Shown piece by piece: positions 5,314-6,507 of a stretch of DNA of 6,507 nucleotides. The notes beneath the pieces are model-generated. The model saw nothing but the letters and a program-made list of their open reading frames with translations. It had not been told where the DNA came from and did no database searches. Both the position numbers and the translations under genes were made by a program. Every line of letters starts with the position of its first letter. Position 1 is the stretch's first letter. Source of the DNA: Serpens sp035306625. GTDB lineage: Bacteria; Pseudomonadota; Gammaproteobacteria; Pseudomonadales; Pseudomonadaceae. The stretch spans positions 1-6,507 of the forward strand of contig DATGNS010000246.1 of assembly GCA_035306625.1 (NCBI GenBank), read 5' to 3'.

Positions 5314-5370
5314 ACGCGGCCGGGACCGCCAGCCCGGCTTGCACAGGCCGGGCGGCCCACAAGGCCGCCC
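5305..5370 (+). promoter_or_regulatory. Chain of four overlapping inverted repeats between the DUF2797 gene and pepN
   Basis: Four hairpins can be drawn. H0 is GCCGCG (5305-5310) with CGCGGC (5315-5320), flanking the DUF2797 stop codon TAA. H1 is GCCGGG (5319-5324) with CCCGGC (5333-5338). H2 is GCCCGGC (5332-5338) with GCCGGGC (5347-5353). H3 is GGGCGGCC (5350-5357) with GGCCGCCC (5363-5370). All are perfect, and each overlaps the next, so H0+H2 and H1+H3 are alternative states. No T-run follows any of them. GC-rich sequence makes some of this likely by chance; H3, at 8 bp with a 5-base loop, is the strongest. Confidence 0.4.
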
Positions 5371-5389
5371 GATGAATGATGAGGTTTCC

Positions 5390-6507
5390 ATGCGTACCGA
5401 ACAGCCGAAAACCATCTACCTCAAGGACTATCAGGTGCCCGAGTACCTGATCGACGAGACCACCCTGACCTTCGAGCTGTACGAGGACCATACCCTGGTC
5501 CATGCCCAGCTGGTGATGCGCCGCAATCCGCAGGCGGGCGCCGGCCTGCCGCCGCTGGTGCTGGATGGCCAGGACCTGGAGCTGCTCAGCCTGAGCCTCA
5601 ACGACCGTCCGCTGGACCAGGGCGCCTACCAGCTCACCCCGTCTACCCTGACCCTGCAGCCGGACAGCGAGCGCTTCACCCTCGACAGCACGGTGCGCAT
5701 CCATCCGGAAACCAACACCGCCCTGGAAGGGCTGTACAAGTCCGGCACGATGTTCTGCACCCAGTGCGAGGCCGAGGGTTTCCGCAAGATCACCTGGTAC
5801 CTCGACCGCCCGGACGTGATGAGCAGCTTCACCACCACGGTCAGCGCCGACAAGCAGCGCTACCCGGTCCTGCTCTCCAACGGCAACCCCATCGCCTCCG
5901 GCGACGGCGAGGACGGCCGTCACTGGGCCACCTGGCAGGATCCCTTCAGGAAGCCCGCCTACCTGTTCGCGCTGGTGGCCGGCGACCTCTGGTGCATCGA
6001 GGACAGCTTCCGCACCATGAGCGGCCGCGACGTGGCGCTGCGCATCTATGTGGAGCCGGAAAACATCGACAAGTGCCAGCACGCCATGGACAGCCTGAAG
6101 AAGGCCATGCGCTGGGACGAGGAGGTCTACGGCCGCGAGTACGATCTGGACATCTTCATGATCGTCGCGGTGAACGACTTCAACATGGGCGCCATGGAGA
6201 ACAAGGGCCTCAACATCTTCAATTCCAGCGCCGTGCTGGCCCGCGCCGAGACCGCCACCGACGCCGCCCACCAGCGCATCGAATCCATCGTCGCCCACGA
6301 GTACTTCCACAACTGGTCCGGCAACCGCGTCACCTGCCGCGACTGGTTCCAGCTGTCGCTCAAGGAAGGCTTCACCGTGTTCCGCGATGCCGAGTTCAGC
6401 GCCGACATGAATTCGCGCACCGTCAAGCGCATCGAGGACGTGGCCTACCTGCGCACCCATCAGTTCGCCGAGGATGCCGGCCCCATGGCCCACCCGGTGC
6501 GCCCGGA
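5390..6507 (+). CDS. pepN: Aminopeptidase N, N-terminal 372 codons (3' end outside window)
   Basis: PepN is a zinc M1-family metallopeptidase that removes N-terminal residues from peptides in the cytosol and finishes intracellular protein breakdown. The open frame runs from the ATG at 5390 to the end of the window. Visible features, offset by six residues from E. coli PepN: the N-terminal beta domain, Q125 within CTQCEAEGFRKITWYLDRPD (substrate N-terminus region), the exopeptidase motif GAMEN at 267-271, and the zinc site HEYFH at 303-307 with E326 in LKEG nineteen residues after the second histidine. The catalytic tyrosine expected near residue 387 and the long C-terminal helical domain lie beyond the window; full length should be about 880 residues. 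GAGG at 5381-5384, five bases upstream, supports the start. No promoter-like sequence is visible in the 76-base gap, so it may be transcribed with the yeaC-like and DUF2797 genes or from a promoter inside the latter. Confidence 0.97.
   Translation, partial: MRTEQPKTIYLKDYQVPEYLIDETTLTFELYEDHTLVHAQLVMRRNPQAGAGLPPLVLDGQDLELLSLSLNDRPLDQGAYQLTPSTLTLQPDSERFTLDSTVRIHPETNTALEGLYKSGTMFCTQCEAEGFRKITWYLDRPDVMSSFTTTVSADKQRYPVLLSNGNPIASGDGEDGRHWATWQDPFRKPAYLFALVAGDLWCIEDSFRTMSGRDVALRIYVEPENIDKCQHAMDSLKKAMRWDEEVYGREYDLDIFMIVAVNDFNMGAMENKGLNIFNSSAVLARAETATDAAHQRIESIVAHEYFHNWSGNRVTCRDWFQLSLKEGFTVFRDAEFSADMNSRTVKRIEDVAYLRTHQFAEDAGPMAHPVRP

Noticed and set aside
4255..5415. 386-codon minus-strand frame opposite yeaC-like and DUF2797 genes
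   Set aside because: Spans two real genes and the gap between them; composition typical of GC-rich antisense frames.
5279..6493. 404-codon minus-strand frame opposite pepN
   Set aside because: pepN on the plus strand has intact GAMEN and HEXXH motifs; the opposite frame is valine/glycine/histidine-rich shadow.
1..6507. Defence island, CRISPR array, prophage or mobile element
   Set aside because: No regularly spaced repeats, transposase, integrase or phage genes are present; all genes belong to conserved housekeeping or widely distributed families.

Overview
The window is GC-rich DNA (roughly two thirds G+C by eye) with tightly packed genes. Codon use and protein sequences are those of a Pseudomonas-type gammaproteobacterium (Pseudomonadaceae). 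The order DUF1853 gene / nadK / phosphoesterase / rhomboid / yeaC-like / DUF2797 gene / pepN is, from memory and without a search, the conserved core-chromosome order around pepN in Pseudomonas. I see no transposase, integrase, CRISPR array, tRNA or rRNA. It looks like ordinary housekeeping chromosome; the unexplained signals are mostly in the short intergenic gaps.

Left end (1-1182): the C-terminal end of a probable Rossmann-type nucleotide-binding protein reads rightwards and stops at 221. One base later the stop codon of a leftward DUF1853-family gene begins. The convergent junction carries a strong 10-bp hairpin lying inside the last codons of the DUF1853 gene.

Middle (1183-4005): a divergent gap of about 100 bp holds two inverted repeats and a possible -10 box. 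It precedes a three-gene rightward unit: NAD kinase (nadK), a PPP-type metallophosphoesterase, and a GlpG-like rhomboid protease. The genes overlap at TGATG and ATGA junctions, so they are probably co-transcribed and translationally coupled. A 205-bp gap follows, with a palindromic repeat-like sequence, a probable intrinsic terminator, and a promoter for the next unit.

Right end (4211-6507): a YeaC/DUF1315 small protein overlaps by one base a DUF2797 protein with nine cysteines and a GIY-YIG-like residue pattern. After a 76-bp leader rich in overlapping inverted repeats comes the first 372 codons of aminopeptidase N (pepN), which runs off the window.

The most interesting signals are: (1) a 9-bp inverted repeat that would bury the ribosome binding site and start codon of the yeaC-like gene in read-through RNA but not in RNA from its own predicted promoter; (2) a chain of four overlapping, mutually exclusive hairpins between the DUF2797 gene and pepN; (3) the possibility that the DUF2797 protein is a zinc-ribbon/GIY-YIG-like protein. 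None of these is proven by sequence reading alone.
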